From: Facklamia hominis CCUG 36813
GTDB lineage: Bacteria > Bacillota > Bacilli > Lactobacillales > Aerococcaceae
DNA length: 64,000 nucleotides
Direction: 5' to 3'
Assembly: GCF_000301035.1 (NCBI RefSeq)
Contig: NZ_JH932292.1
Span: 1,748,888-1,812,887, forward strand
Shown: positions 54,525 to 64,000 of the stretch, in pieces
Position numbering within the stretch: the first letter of the stretch is position 1
How the letters are laid out: each line of letters starts with the position of its first letter
Notes under the pieces: model-generated
Seen by the model: only the letters and a program-made list of their open reading frames with translations
What the model was told of the DNA's origin: nothing
Databases searched by the model: none
Translations under genes and position numbers: made by a program

Positions 54525-55901
54525 ATGTTTAAAAATGCTTTAGCCTATGTGACTCGAAAAAAACTAAAAAGCTTGTTGATCTTTGTGATCGTCTTGATGG
54601 CTTCCAGTTTGACCTTGATCAGTCTGGCCATTAATGCAGCCACAGACCAGGCTGCCGAGGAGACCCTAAAAGATATCAATAATAGTTTCTCGATGCAGAT
54701 TAACCGTCAGTATAATCCCGGAACCCCTCGTGGTGGTGGGAACGTCGCCGGAAAGGATATCCAACAGATTGCTGACTTAGAAGACATTGTCGATTATGTA
54801 AAGCGAATCAATAGTGTTGCCGACCTACCTGATCTTGACTTAGTTGATAATGACCAACTTCAACAAAGTCAGTCCTCTGACCGTCAAGCTGAATTTGGAC
54901 ATGCGGTAATGATTACCGGAGTTAACCAGTCAGCAAGAGAAGATAAATTTGTCTCTGGTGAATTTGTCTTGGTGGAAGGAAAACCTCTTGAAGAAGGCGA
55001 CAAAAATCAAATCCTTATGCATAAAGACTTGGCGGCTAAAAACAACTTAAAGGTGGGCGACAAGGTAACCATCAAGTCCAATCGCTATGATGCGGATAAT
55101 GTTAAGCAAGCTGATGAGACTGTTGAGGTAACGATTAAGGGCTTGTTTGATGGACATAATAAGTCTGGTGTTACAGTACCCCAAGAGCTCTATGAGAATA
55201 ATGTGATTTCCGATATTGATACAGCAGCCAAGGTCTATGGTAATGATGAAGAAACCGCTGCTTATCAAGACGCTACCTTCTTTGTTAAAGGGGGGCAAAA
55301 GTTAGATAATCTCTTAGGCAAGTTACAAAAATTGGACATTGACTGGCGCAACTACCAGTTAATCAAGTCAAGCTCTAATTACCCAATGTTACAAGCATCG
55401 ATTTCAGGCATTTATGGCATCTCGAAAAAGATCCTCTTAGCTGTTTTGATCTTTGCTGCGATTGTTCTAAGCTTATTACTAATCTTGTGGATGAATGCCC
55501 GCCGAGCTGAAATTGGTATCTTCCTAGCCTTAGGTATTTCCAAGCTGAAGATCTTTGGTCAATTCGCTATGGAACTCTTATTAGTGTCCCTACCTGCCTT
55601 TATTGCTTCTTTAGGGGTAGCCAAAGCCTTAGGTCAAATGATGGGTAGCCAAATCCTCAACCAAGTAACGGGAAGCTTAAAGCAAGAGATCGCTAATCAA
55701 TCTTCAGCAGCAGGATTGGGCGGGGGTGCGGAAGTCGATGGCTTCAATAAGACCATTACCAGCCTATCTATTCACTTGGATCCGGCCATCATTAGCAAAG
55801 GCTTCCTCTTTATTCTAGGAGTTTTAGTCTTTGCCTTAGTTCTAGCCTCCCTTAAACTCTTTAAGAAGTCAGCTAAAGACCTATTAATTGATATCGAATA
55901 A
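54525..55901 (+). CDS. Vex3-like ABC transporter permease (FtsX/MacB type)
   Basis: A 458-residue permease with an N-terminal helix (about 14-36), an extracellular domain of some 250 residues, and three C-terminal helices (about 298-450; AVLIFAAIVLSLLLILWMNARRAEIGIFLALG is the conserved cytoplasmic-edge motif). It resembles the first permease in the operon; both carry the E(I)G(V/I)(L/F)LA(I/L)G motif. AAGGAGG precedes the ATG. With Vex1-like and Vex2-like proteins it should form a heteromeric complex. Confidence 0.82.
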   Translation: MFKNALAYVTRKKLKSLLIFVIVLMASSLTLISLAINAATDQAAEETLKDINNSFSMQINRQYNPGTPRGGGNVAGKDIQQIADLEDIVDYVKRINSVADLPDLDLVDNDQLQQSQSSDRQAEFGHAVMITGVNQSAREDKFVSGEFVLVEGKPLEEGDKNQILMHKDLAAKNNLKVGDKVTIKSNRYDADNVKQADETVEVTIKGLFDGHNKSGVTVPQELYENNVISDIDTAAKVYGNDEETAAYQDATFFVKGGQKLDNLLGKLQKLDIDWRNYQLIKSSSNYPMLQASISGIYGISKKILLAVLIFAAIVLSLLLILWMNARRAEIGIFLALGISKLKIFGQFAMELLLVSLPAFIASLGVAKALGQMMGSQILNQVTGSLKQEIANQSSAAGLGGGAEVDGFNKTITSLSIHLDPAIISKGFLFILGVLVFALVLASLKLFKKSAKDLLIDIE

Positions 55902-55918
55902 AAGAAGGAGAGAATTCG

Positions 55919-56572
55919 ATGACCTTATTGTTAGTGGAAGACGATGAAATGATCCGCGATGGCTTGGCAGAATACCTGCGTAATGAAGGTTATGAGGTAA
56001 AAGAAGCCAGCGACGGGGGTGAAGCGATGATTTTCTTTGATCCAGAGGTGATTAAGTTGGTGATCCTAGACATTCAATTACCTGTGCTCAATGGGTTGGA
56101 AGTCTTAAAGCGGATCCGGGAGATGTCTAAGGTGCCTGTTTTGATGTTGACAGCCTTTACTGGTGAAGATTATAAGGTGGCGGCTTTTTCTTCCTTAGCT
56201 GATGGCTATGTGGAAAAGCCCTTCTCCTTGCCAGTAATTAAGGCTCAGATCGACGCCTTGATGGAGCGGTATTATGGGCAAGACTCGGTCTTTCAATATA
56301 AAGAGACGGTGGTAGATTTTCAAAGCTATTCTGCAACGGTCAACGATCGCCCTGTAAAGATGAACCCTAAAGAAATTGAGATTTTACAGTGTTTAGTCAT
56401 GAATCAAGGGCAGGTCTTATCACGCGGCCAGATCATTGATCAGGTCTGGAAGGATAGCGATGAGATTCCTTTTGATCGAGTGATTGACGTCTATATTAAA
56501 GAACTCCGCCGTAAACTTGATCTGGACTGCATTGTCACGATTCGCAACGTCGGTTACAAATTGGAGAAATAA
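55919..56572 (+). CDS. VncR-like OmpR-family response regulator
   Basis: A 217-residue regulator. The receiver domain has acidic residues Asp8/Asp9, phosphoacceptor Asp51 (VILDIQLPVLNG), the Thr in MLTAFTG and Lys near 102 (VEKPFS). The C-terminal winged helix carries MNPKEIEILQCLV, VLSRGQIIDQVW and the recognition segment VIDVYIKELRRKL. It follows the second permease by 17 bases with AAGGAGAG and its TAA/ATG overlaps the kinase start (ATAATGA), so expression is coupled. Confidence 0.92.
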   Translation: MTLLLVEDDEMIRDGLAEYLRNEGYEVKEASDGGEAMIFFDPEVIKLVILDIQLPVLNGLEVLKRIREMSKVPVLMLTAFTGEDYKVAAFSSLADGYVEKPFSLPVIKAQIDALMERYYGQDSVFQYKETVVDFQSYSATVNDRPVKMNPKEIEILQCLVMNQGQVLSRGQIIDQVWKDSDEIPFDRVIDVYIKELRRKLDLDCIVTIRNVGYKLEK

Positions 56573-57903
56573 TGAAACGATTTAAACTTTTTCCTGGACT
56601 CTTCCTATCAACCCTGGCAATTCTAACGGGGTTGGTGGTAGTAGTCCATTTAACCATTTATTTTATCTTTCAGCCAACTTTTTTGATGACCCGTAAGCAG
56701 GCATTGGATCAGGCTGCTGAAGGCTTAGCTCAATCCTTAGAGGGGCTGGAAGTCTCGGCCATTCGTCAAAGTCTGGAAGTTTATTCCAATGGCAATGATA
56801 TTAAGGCCTTTATCCAAACGGCTAGTCAACCAGATTCCTTGCCGGTTGATGATCAAGTTGATCGTGATCTAACCAGCCACCATAATTCCTTGATTATTGA
56901 AGAACGGTCGGTTCAATCTAAGGATCAAGGCCCGATTAAAGTCCAGATTGTCTCGACGGCCGATATAAAAAAAGAAGCTAAGGATTTGTCCTTGACCTTT
57001 CTGCCTTATTCGATTGCTTTGTCATTTTTAATTGCTCTGCTCATTGCTTATATCTATGCTAAGGTGATTACGCATCATATTCAACAAGTTAAACGTGTGA
57101 CTGACCGCATGATGAAGCTCGATCCAGATGCCCAACTTCCTATTAATTCTTATCATGAGATCGGTCAATTGAAGGACCAGCTTAATCATTTATACCGTCA
57201 TTTACTCGCGGTGATCGAACAAGTCGAAGCTAATTCAGCGGCTCGCATTGAATTGGAACGCCTGCGTTTTGACTTCTTTACAGGGGCATCCCATGATTTG
57301 AAGACGCCTCTAGCTAGCCTACAGATCATCTTGGAGAATATGAAGTATCAGGTGGGAAAGTATAAGGATCGCGATACATATATTGACCGGTGTCTAGACT
57401 TGACTCAGGATCTATCCGCTAGTATTCGTCAGATTCTAGAACTTTCCTCGGTTGAACAGTTGGGTCAAGATGAAGACTGGGTTCAGATTGGACCAGAATT
57501 GGCCAAGGTCTATCAAGATTACGCCCTCTGGGCCCAAGAAAAATCAATTAGAATTGTTAGTCACTTAGATCAAGAATGCCTCTATATTAGCCGGTCAGCC
57601 TTTCAGATTGTGCTATCAAACTTAATCTCTAATGCTATCAAGTACTCTAAACTCGGTGAGACGATTGAAGTAGGAAGCCGACAAGGCTGGTTCTATATTC
57701 AGAATACTAGCCTAGAAGGCAAGGCTACCCCCTTAGAAGAAGATAGGACGGCGGAAATCAAGTCTGGGGATATGGGGACGAAGAGTACTGGTTTGGGACT
57801 TTTTATTATTAAGCGATTGCTCGATAAATACCAAGTTCCTTATCGTTACTATCGTCGTCAGGATAGTTGGACCTTCTTAATTCAGTGTCAAATGAATCAT
57901 TGA
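56572..57903 (+). CDS. VncS-like sensor histidine kinase
   Basis: A 443-residue HisKA-type kinase: helix 1 (about 8-28), an extracellular sensor of about 110 residues, helix 2 (about 146-164), a HAMP-like linker, phosphoacceptor His241 in TGASHDLKTPL, and an ATPase domain with NLISNAIKYSK (N box), and GLGLFIIKRLL (G2 box). In S. pneumoniae the homologous pair was linked to vancomycin tolerance and the Pep27 peptide; no Pep27-like reading frame was found here. Last gene of the five-gene operon; no clear terminator follows. Confidence 0.9.
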   Translation: MKRFKLFPGLFLSTLAILTGLVVVVHLTIYFIFQPTFLMTRKQALDQAAEGLAQSLEGLEVSAIRQSLEVYSNGNDIKAFIQTASQPDSLPVDDQVDRDLTSHHNSLIIEERSVQSKDQGPIKVQIVSTADIKKEAKDLSLTFLPYSIALSFLIALLIAYIYAKVITHHIQQVKRVTDRMMKLDPDAQLPINSYHEIGQLKDQLNHLYRHLLAVIEQVEANSAARIELERLRFDFFTGASHDLKTPLASLQIILENMKYQVGKYKDRDTYIDRCLDLTQDLSASIRQILELSSVEQLGQDEDWVQIGPELAKVYQDYALWAQEKSIRIVSHLDQECLYISRSAFQIVLSNLISNAIKYSKLGETIEVGSRQGWFYIQNTSLEGKATPLEEDRTAEIKSGDMGTKSTGLGLFIIKRLLDKYQVPYRYYRRQDSWTFLIQCQMNH

Positions 57904-58127
57904 TTATTTGAGTTTAAAAAGAAGTGATAAGGGTTTAATCACTATGAATGATTAGAACTGATGATCAATCAATGAAATTAGTAAAAAAAAAAGCTAAAAA
58001 AGAACCGCTATTATTTGCATTGCAAACACGTTCTTTGTATAATTACTAATGCTAATCAAAGCTTAAATAAAGATTAAGCACAAATTAAATAAGTATATCC
58101 ATGCTTATATATATAGGAGGTAAGTGA
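57904..58127 (+). promoter_or_regulatory. Promoter region of the G5 adhesin with palindromic operator-like site
   Basis: TTGCAT (58015-58020), 17-base spacer, TATAAT (58038-58043). The -35 lies in the palindrome TTTGCA-T-TGCAAA (58014-58026), a plausible repressor site. ATAGGAGGTAAGTGA gives a strong ribosome site before ATG 58128. Confidence 0.6.
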
Positions 58128-61100
58128 ATGGAAAAAAATTATCGTTATGCGATTCGCAAAACGACCCTTGGGGTAGGAAGTGTGGCTATTGCCGCTATTC
58201 TAGCGGGCCAAGTACAAACTGTTAAAGCCCAAGAAGTAGATCTTCCTCAAGAGTCCGTTCAAATACAAAATGAAGCAGCAAACAATAGTGTCTCTGAAGA
58301 CGAAGGTCGAGGGGCTACTGATTCAGAGACATTGGCATGATCCGATCAAGCAACACCCAATGCGGTGGCTCAAGCCCAATCGACCGAACCGAATTATTCC
58401 ACTGATGAAAAAGAAATCAAAGACTACAATGAATCTGAACGATATAAAGAAACAGATTTACAGCCGGGAGATACAAATCAGGAGTTCAATAAAACTGATG
58501 AAAAGCAGATAAAAGATGGTTTTAAATTTGAACTTAAAAACCCATCCGCAACATCACCAAGTAAGACCGAATATGGTTACCAAATTACCATCGACAAGAA
58601 AACCGGTCAAAGAACCTATACTAAGGTTTATGTTACAGACAGTGGTCTTATACCTGTTGATCCAGGTGAAAAACCAATGATGAGCGAAGGAGATAAGTTA
58701 ACACCTGGATCTCCTGATGTAACCTACAAACCAGATGAAAACACTATAATAGATGCTGCTAGAACACAAAGGAACTTGAACTATGGAGCAAGCGAAGAAA
58801 CCTTAAAGAATATCAACAACAAGGATAATGACTCCACTTCTTTTGGTTTTAAAGATAATTATACATCAGACAATCCGAGAGTTAAGTTTTTTGGAGGTAG
58901 CTTTGCTTTAGGCTACAAGGTAAATCCATGGCCAAATGAAAATGATAAGCTTGAAGAATTAAAGCTTAATAAAAATAATTACGATCCAAACAAAAAATAC
59001 TTTGTCCAAGGTCAAGACATCGACACAGGCATCAAGGTAGATAATGTGGATGAAAATGCAAAAGAAAGATTAGTCGGCCAAGTTTATAACCCGATCACAG
59101 GTAAAATTGTTCCTGGAGCAAGTGCCTATATCGGCGATAATGGCAATGTCCACGTTAAGTTACCTGACGGCGCCCTTAAAAAGGACGAATCTGGCAAGAC
59201 AGTCATTAATGAAAATTCAATCTTTAATACACCTGACTACAAGGCCCTTCAAAACTTAGATGTTAAATTCTTCGCCCGTCCAAGAACAGCTGAAGAATTT
59301 AAAAAGATCGCAGAAACACCTGATGAATTTGGTGAAACAGGAACCTATACAGAAACAGGTGCAGGTTCTGCTACTATCAAGCACAAGGGCCAAGATGTAG
59401 TTATCGACAAGCAAGGTATCGACCGCTACGACCACTACAACCTAATTGGCAGCTTTAAACTTAACCTCGATGATACACGCTATTACGACCAAAAGTTTGA
59501 AGATGGCAACGGTGATGATACATCTAAGGTAACATCATCAGCAGTAAAACCGGGTGAACCATTCAAAGTAGGAATTGTCGAACCAGAAAATCCAAGAGAG
59601 ACTGACAAGTCTGCTGAAGAAATGAACGCTGCTGAAGACAAGGGAGAAGCTTCTGGTAGGCTTATCATGGATTTTATCAATCGTGAAAATAAAGGTAAGG
59701 CAGAAGCAGACCAATGGAAGGTAGATGTTGATCCTAACGACATTGCGAACTTCACCATCACTCCACCTAAGTCAGCCAAGGCGGGTGACTTTATAGCAAT
59801 TCCGCTCGAGTACACCTATACTAACGGGTCAAAGGACGTCCACTGGTTCCACTTTGTAGTCCAAGAATCAACCTATATCAAGCCGGAATACGATGCTCAA
59901 GTTAACTTCCCGGTAAACGAACAAACATCTCCTGCAACAGTAACAGAAGATGGCAAGAGAATAGCGCCGGACCACTATACGCTTCCGGACACCCTGGAAA
60001 CTGATGAAGCGGGTAACAAGCTAGCTACAGATGATAAGGGGAATAAATGGACTGTAAAAGTTGATGAAAAAACAGGTCAAGTTAGTGCGAAACCAGTAGA
60101 TCCTACAGCCTTTGACGGTGGAGAAAAGCTTACAGTACCTGTAATTGCTCACTATGTAGACGAACAAAAACCGGGCGAAGACATTACCGAAGAAGTCCAT
60201 GCCTACTTCGTAATCGAAGAAAAAGCAAACATGACTCCTCGTTATAATGCTCAGGCAGGTAAGTCAGGGGATCAGCTTTCATCAGATGTTATCCTAAATA
60301 CAGAAGATAAATACAACAGAAGACCAGGTAAGTACACCCTAGATTCTCCAACATACACAGATGATAAGGGTAATACTTGGAATGTAAGTATCGATGAAAA
60401 TACTGGTAAGGTAACTGCAACAGTACCAAATGCAGAAGAAGGCAAGTCAATTGATGGAGCCCTACTAAATGTACCAGTAACAGCCCACTACTATGAAGAA
60501 GATGCAGAAGGCAACCAGGTTGAAGCTGGAACAAAGAAGACAGAAGTTCAATTTGTAGCCTATGGTACTAACGGAAAAGTTGAAAAAACAGTAGAAGTTC
60601 CTTTTGAAACAAAAGTAGAAAAAGATCCAAATCTTAAAAAAGGTGAGATCAAAGTTATCACCGAAGGTAAAAAAGGATCTAAGAAAGTAACTTATACCAT
60701 CGAAGATTCAAAAATTGTAAAAGAAGAAGAACAAGAACTAGAAGCGCCACAAGTTAGAGAAATTCACGTTGGTGAAGGCGTGAATGATGGGACTCATAAA
60801 ATTGAAGAAAAAGTTGAAGTTCCATTTGAAACGGAAATTCAATTTGACGACAGCCTTGCTCCAGGTGAAACCAAAGAAATTCAAAAAGGCGAAGCTGGAG
60901 AAAAGAAGAGAGATATTACTCTTACAATTGAAGATGGCAATGTGACAAAGACTGAAATGGGTGAGTTTACTGAGACCAAGGCACCTAAGAAGCGCATCAT
61001 CAAAGTAGGTAGAAACACCGAAGGTAAGGTAGAACACAAGGAAGAACTACCATTCAAATATAAGGTTGAAGAAGTTGATACACTTAAAAAAGGTGAATAC

Positions 61101-64000
61101 AAAATTGTAAAACCAGGCAAGGTCGGAACAAAGACAACAACCTGGACAATAGAAAACTCAAAAGTAGTAGGCGAACCAACTGTCACAGAAGACCCAGCAG
61201 AAGACGCTCTTATCCAAGTAGGTAAGGGAACTAATGATGGTACTCACGAAATCGTTGAAAAGAAAAATATCGATTATAAGACAATCATCGAATACGATGA
61301 AAACCTTGACGCTGGTCAACAAGAAGTTGTCAAAGAAGGAAATCCAGGAGAACAAGAAAGAACCAATACCCTTGTAATCAAGGATGGTAAAGTAACCGAA
61401 ACCAAAGAAGGCGAATTCAAGACAACTAAGGAAGCAACTGATCGAGTTGTAAAAGTTGGTACAAAACCAGTTACTAAAGTGGTAGAAAAACCATTCAACA
61501 CGGAGTATATCTACGATGAAAATCTTGAATCCGGAAAGACTGAAGAAGTAACTCCAGGTAAAAACGGCAAAGTAACGATCACAACGACTTATGACAAGGA
61601 CCAAAAGAAAGTGGTAACTTCTGAAACAGAAGAAGCTGGTCAAAACAGAGTTGTGAAAATCGGTGGTAAGACTAACGGAACTGAAAAAGTTAAAGAAGAA
61701 ATTCCATTTGAAGTAGAAGTTAGAAAAGATCCATCCCTTAAGAAAGGTGAATGGAAATATGCCAAAGATGATGAAGGCAATGAACTGAAGGGTGAAAAGG
61801 GAGAGCAGGAAAGAACGCTCACCATAGAAAACTCTAAAGTAACAAACACCTCTGAGCCAACGGTCACTAAAAAAGCTAAAAATGCGGTTATCTTGGTCGG
61901 CGAAGGAACAAACGACGGTACTCACAAAGTAGTTGAAAAGAAAGCCATAGATTATAAAACAGTCATCGAATATGATGAGAATCTGGAAGCTGGCCAACAA
62001 GAAGTTGTCGAAGAAGGAAATCCAGGAGAACAAGAAAGAACGAATACGCTTGTTATCAAGGACGGCAAGGTTGTTGAAACCACGGAAGGCGAATTCAAGA
62101 CAATCAAGGAAGCAACTGATCGAGTTGTAAAAGTTGGCACAAAACCAGTTACTAAAGTGGTAGAAAAACCATTCAACACGGAGTATGTCTACGATGAAAA
62201 TCTTGAATCCGGAAAGACTGAAGAAGTAACTCCAGGTAAAAACGGCAAAGTAACGATCACAACGACTTATGACAAGGACCAAAAGAAAGTGGTAACTTCT
62301 GAAACAGAAGAAGCTGGTCAAAACAGAGTTGTGAAAATCGGTGGTAAGACTAACGGAACTGAAAAAGTTAAAGAAGAAATTCCATTTGAAGTAGAAGTTA
62401 GAAAAGACCCATCCCTTAAGAAAGGTGAATGGAAATATGCCAAAGATGATGAAGGCAATGAACTGAAGGGTGAAAAGGGAGAGCAGGAAAGAACGCTCAC
62501 CATAGAAAACTCTAAAGTAACCAACACTTCTGAGCCAACGGTCACTAAAAAAGCTAAAAATGCAGTTATCTTGGTTGGCGAAGGTACAAACGACGGTACT
62601 CACAAGATCGAAGAAAAGGTTGAAGTTCCATTTGAAACTGAAATCCAATTTGATGATAGCTTAAAACCAGGAGAAACTAAGGAAGTCCAAAAGGGCGAGC
62701 TCGGTGAAAAGACTCGAACTAATACTCTTACCATCGAAGATGGCAAGGTAACTAAAACTGAAATGGGAGAGTTCACTGAAACAAAAGCTCCTAAGAAGCG
62801 AATTATCAAAGTGGGTAGAAACACCGAAGGTAAGGTAGAGCACAAGGAAGAGTTACCATTTGGCTACAAGGTTGAAGAAGTAGAAGACCTTAAGAAGGGC
62901 GAATACCGCATCGTTAAGACAGGTAAGGTTGGTACTCGGACTACTACTTGGACGATTAAGAATTCTCAAATCGATGGGGAACCGACAGTAACAGAAGTAG
63001 CGCCAGAAGATGCACTTATCCAAGTCGGTAAAGGTACCAACGATGGTACCCACGAAATCATTGAGAAGAAAGAAATTCCTTTCGAAACTCGGTATGAATA
63101 TGATGATTCATTAAAACCAGGTGAAGAAAAGATCGTGACCCCAGGATCTCCAGGTGAGCAAGAAAGAACCAATACCCTTGTGATCAAGGATGGAAAAGTT
63201 GTAGAAACTAAAGAAGGCGAATTTAAGACTACGAAAGAGCCTCAAGAAAGACTCATCAAGATAGGAAGAAAGTCTACTGAAGGTGAAACGACTAAGACGA
63301 TCGAACGGGAAATTCCTTATGAAACGAAGGTAATCTATGACGATACTCTTGAAGCTGGTTTCCAAAAGATTGAAAAAGAAGGTAAACCAGGTAAAGAAGA
63401 AGTCACAATTACTCAAAAGATAAAGGATTCTAAGCCAGTTGGAGATCCAACAGAAACGACTAAGACGATCACAGAAAAAGAAGATCGGGTAGTAAGAGTC
63501 GGTGTTAAACCAGTTGTTAAAGAAACAGAACTCGGCAACAATACGGAATACAGACACAATCCTAATCTAAAAGCTGGCGAAGAAAAAGTTATCGAAGAAG
63601 GTTCTAAGGGATCTGTTAAATACACCACAACCTTCAACAAGGAAACAGGTAAGCTCGAAGTGACTGAAGAAAGAACGGAACCGAAGAATAAGGTTGTAGA
63701 ATATGGTTCTAAGACAGATGGCGAGTTCACTTACGAAAGTGAAAAAGCATATGATATTATCATTCGAGAAAATCCAAACCTTGAGGCTGGTAAGACAAAA
63801 GTCATCCAAGAAGGTAAGCCAGGTAAGACAGAAACTACTGTTAAGATTGAAAACAGCAAGGAAGTGTCTAGGGATACTAAGACAATCACAGAAAAACAAG
63901 ATAAGATTATCGAAATCGGAACTAAAAATGTCTGTGAAATCCCACCAGTAGATCCAGAAGATCCAGAAAAACCAGGTAAAGAAGATCCAGAAAAACCAGG
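58128..64000 (+). pseudogene. Giant YSIRK/G5-repeat surface adhesin with an in-frame TGA, running off the window
   Basis: ATG 58128 opens a YSIRK-type signal peptide (YAIRKTTLGVGSVAIAAILAG, cleavage near VKAQE). After 70 codons a TGA occurs at 58338-58340. The same frame then continues without another stop that I could find to the window end (1886 further codons), so only this one codon breaks the gene. Downstream are an N-terminal adhesive region (about 58.4-59.9 kb), two domains ending IAHYVDEQ and TAHYYEED (59.9-60.55 kb), then about ten G5-like modules of roughly 75-80 residues (60.55-63.92 kb; typical text VPFETEIQFDDSL and ending IIKVGRN or ALIQVGKGTNDGTHE), and the start of a PEKPG spacer. 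The wall anchor would lie beyond the window. It is either a recent loss-of-function, a sequencing error or a read-through/phase-variable state. Confidence 0.85.
60766..63006 (+). repeat. Nested direct repeats in the G5 array
   Basis: Blocks of about 678 bases (226 codons) at about 61205-61882 and 61883-62560 are nearly identical, most strictly from 61430 and 62108 onward. Flanking modules at about 60766-61200 and 62572-63006 are related at an offset of 1806 bases (602 codons). Both periods keep the reading frame. Confidence 0.88.

Noticed and set aside
61158..62648. Minus-strand open frame of 496 codons inside the G5 array
   Set aside because: It is the antisense of repeated Lys/Glu-rich codons, is extremely rich in Phe and Ser, has no ribosome site, and repeats with the plus-strand modules. 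The plus-strand frame carries recognisable domains.
60766..63006. Long direct repeats as a possible CRISPR or satellite array
   Set aside because: The periods (678 and 1806 bases) are multiples of three and encode protein modules; there are no short repeats with unique spacers.

Overview
The window looks like a chromosomal segment of a low-to-mid GC Gram-positive bacterium of the Lactobacillales. The grounds are strong AGGAGG-type ribosome binding sites, YSIRK-type signal peptides with an LPxTG sorting signal, Gram-positive-type GalT, PepX, a two-subunit ABC drug exporter, a Vex/Vnc-like module and a glmS ribozyme. Aerococcaceae (Aerococcus/Facklamia-like) is my best guess, from overall gene style only; nothing in the window proves the genus. 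No rRNA, tRNA, CRISPR array or prophage was seen.

Layout. 1-8.8 kb: end of an alkylguanine methyltransferase, SNF2 helicase, glyoxalase-II-like hydrolase, a purine permease behind a PurBox, MATE exporter, exonuclease III and a B3/B4-domain protein. 8.8-10.6 kb: a complete IS1182-type insertion sequence. 11-17.3 kb: a 2096-residue LPxTG surface protein with G5-like and InlB-type repeats. 17.4-18.1 kb: two tandem, structurally conserved small RNA candidates. 18.2-24.8 kb: PepX, AEC transporter, DUF1836, DegV, NAD(P)HX dehydratase, an unknown protein and a GNAT. 24.9-29 kb (minus strand): split ThrE-type exporter, DUF697 protein and a single-chain L-serine dehydratase with alpha-beta domain order. 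29.5-35.2 kb: RecX, a cluster-less MutY and a heterodimeric ABC exporter. 35.4-37.1 kb (minus): FMN reductase and LLM flavin oxidoreductase. 37.3-41.9 kb: DUF402 phosphatase, cytoplasmic pullulanase, and glmS behind its ribozyme. 42.8-47.6 kb: YitT protein and galM-galK-galT. 47.7-50 kb: GcvH-like protein, zinc macrodomain ADP-ribosyl hydrolase and lipoate ligase, a SirTM-type cluster without the sirtuin. 50-52.4 kb (minus): MnmH and UppP, separated by tandem hairpin elements. 52.5-57.9 kb: ABC permease/ATPase/permease plus response regulator and histidine kinase, matching the Vex123-VncRS layout. 58.1 kb to the end: a giant YSIRK/G5 repeat adhesin with one in-frame TGA at codon 71 and no other stop seen before the window edge.

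How the parts work together. The serine dehydratase and the ThrE pair both handle serine and lie in one minus-strand gene group. PulA, galMKT and GlmS link storage or host glycan use to sugar-nucleotide and wall precursor supply, and UppP recycles the wall lipid carrier. The Vex/Vnc-like operon probably senses and answers envelope or peptide stress. Two large adhesins and a family of long palindromic intergenic repeats (29.1, 35.3, 41.9, 42.4 kb) mark the accessory part of the segment. Start codons were moved for several genes where the ribosome binding site favours a downstream codon; this is stated in each entry. All functional calls are from reading the sequence and family knowledge, without database searches.
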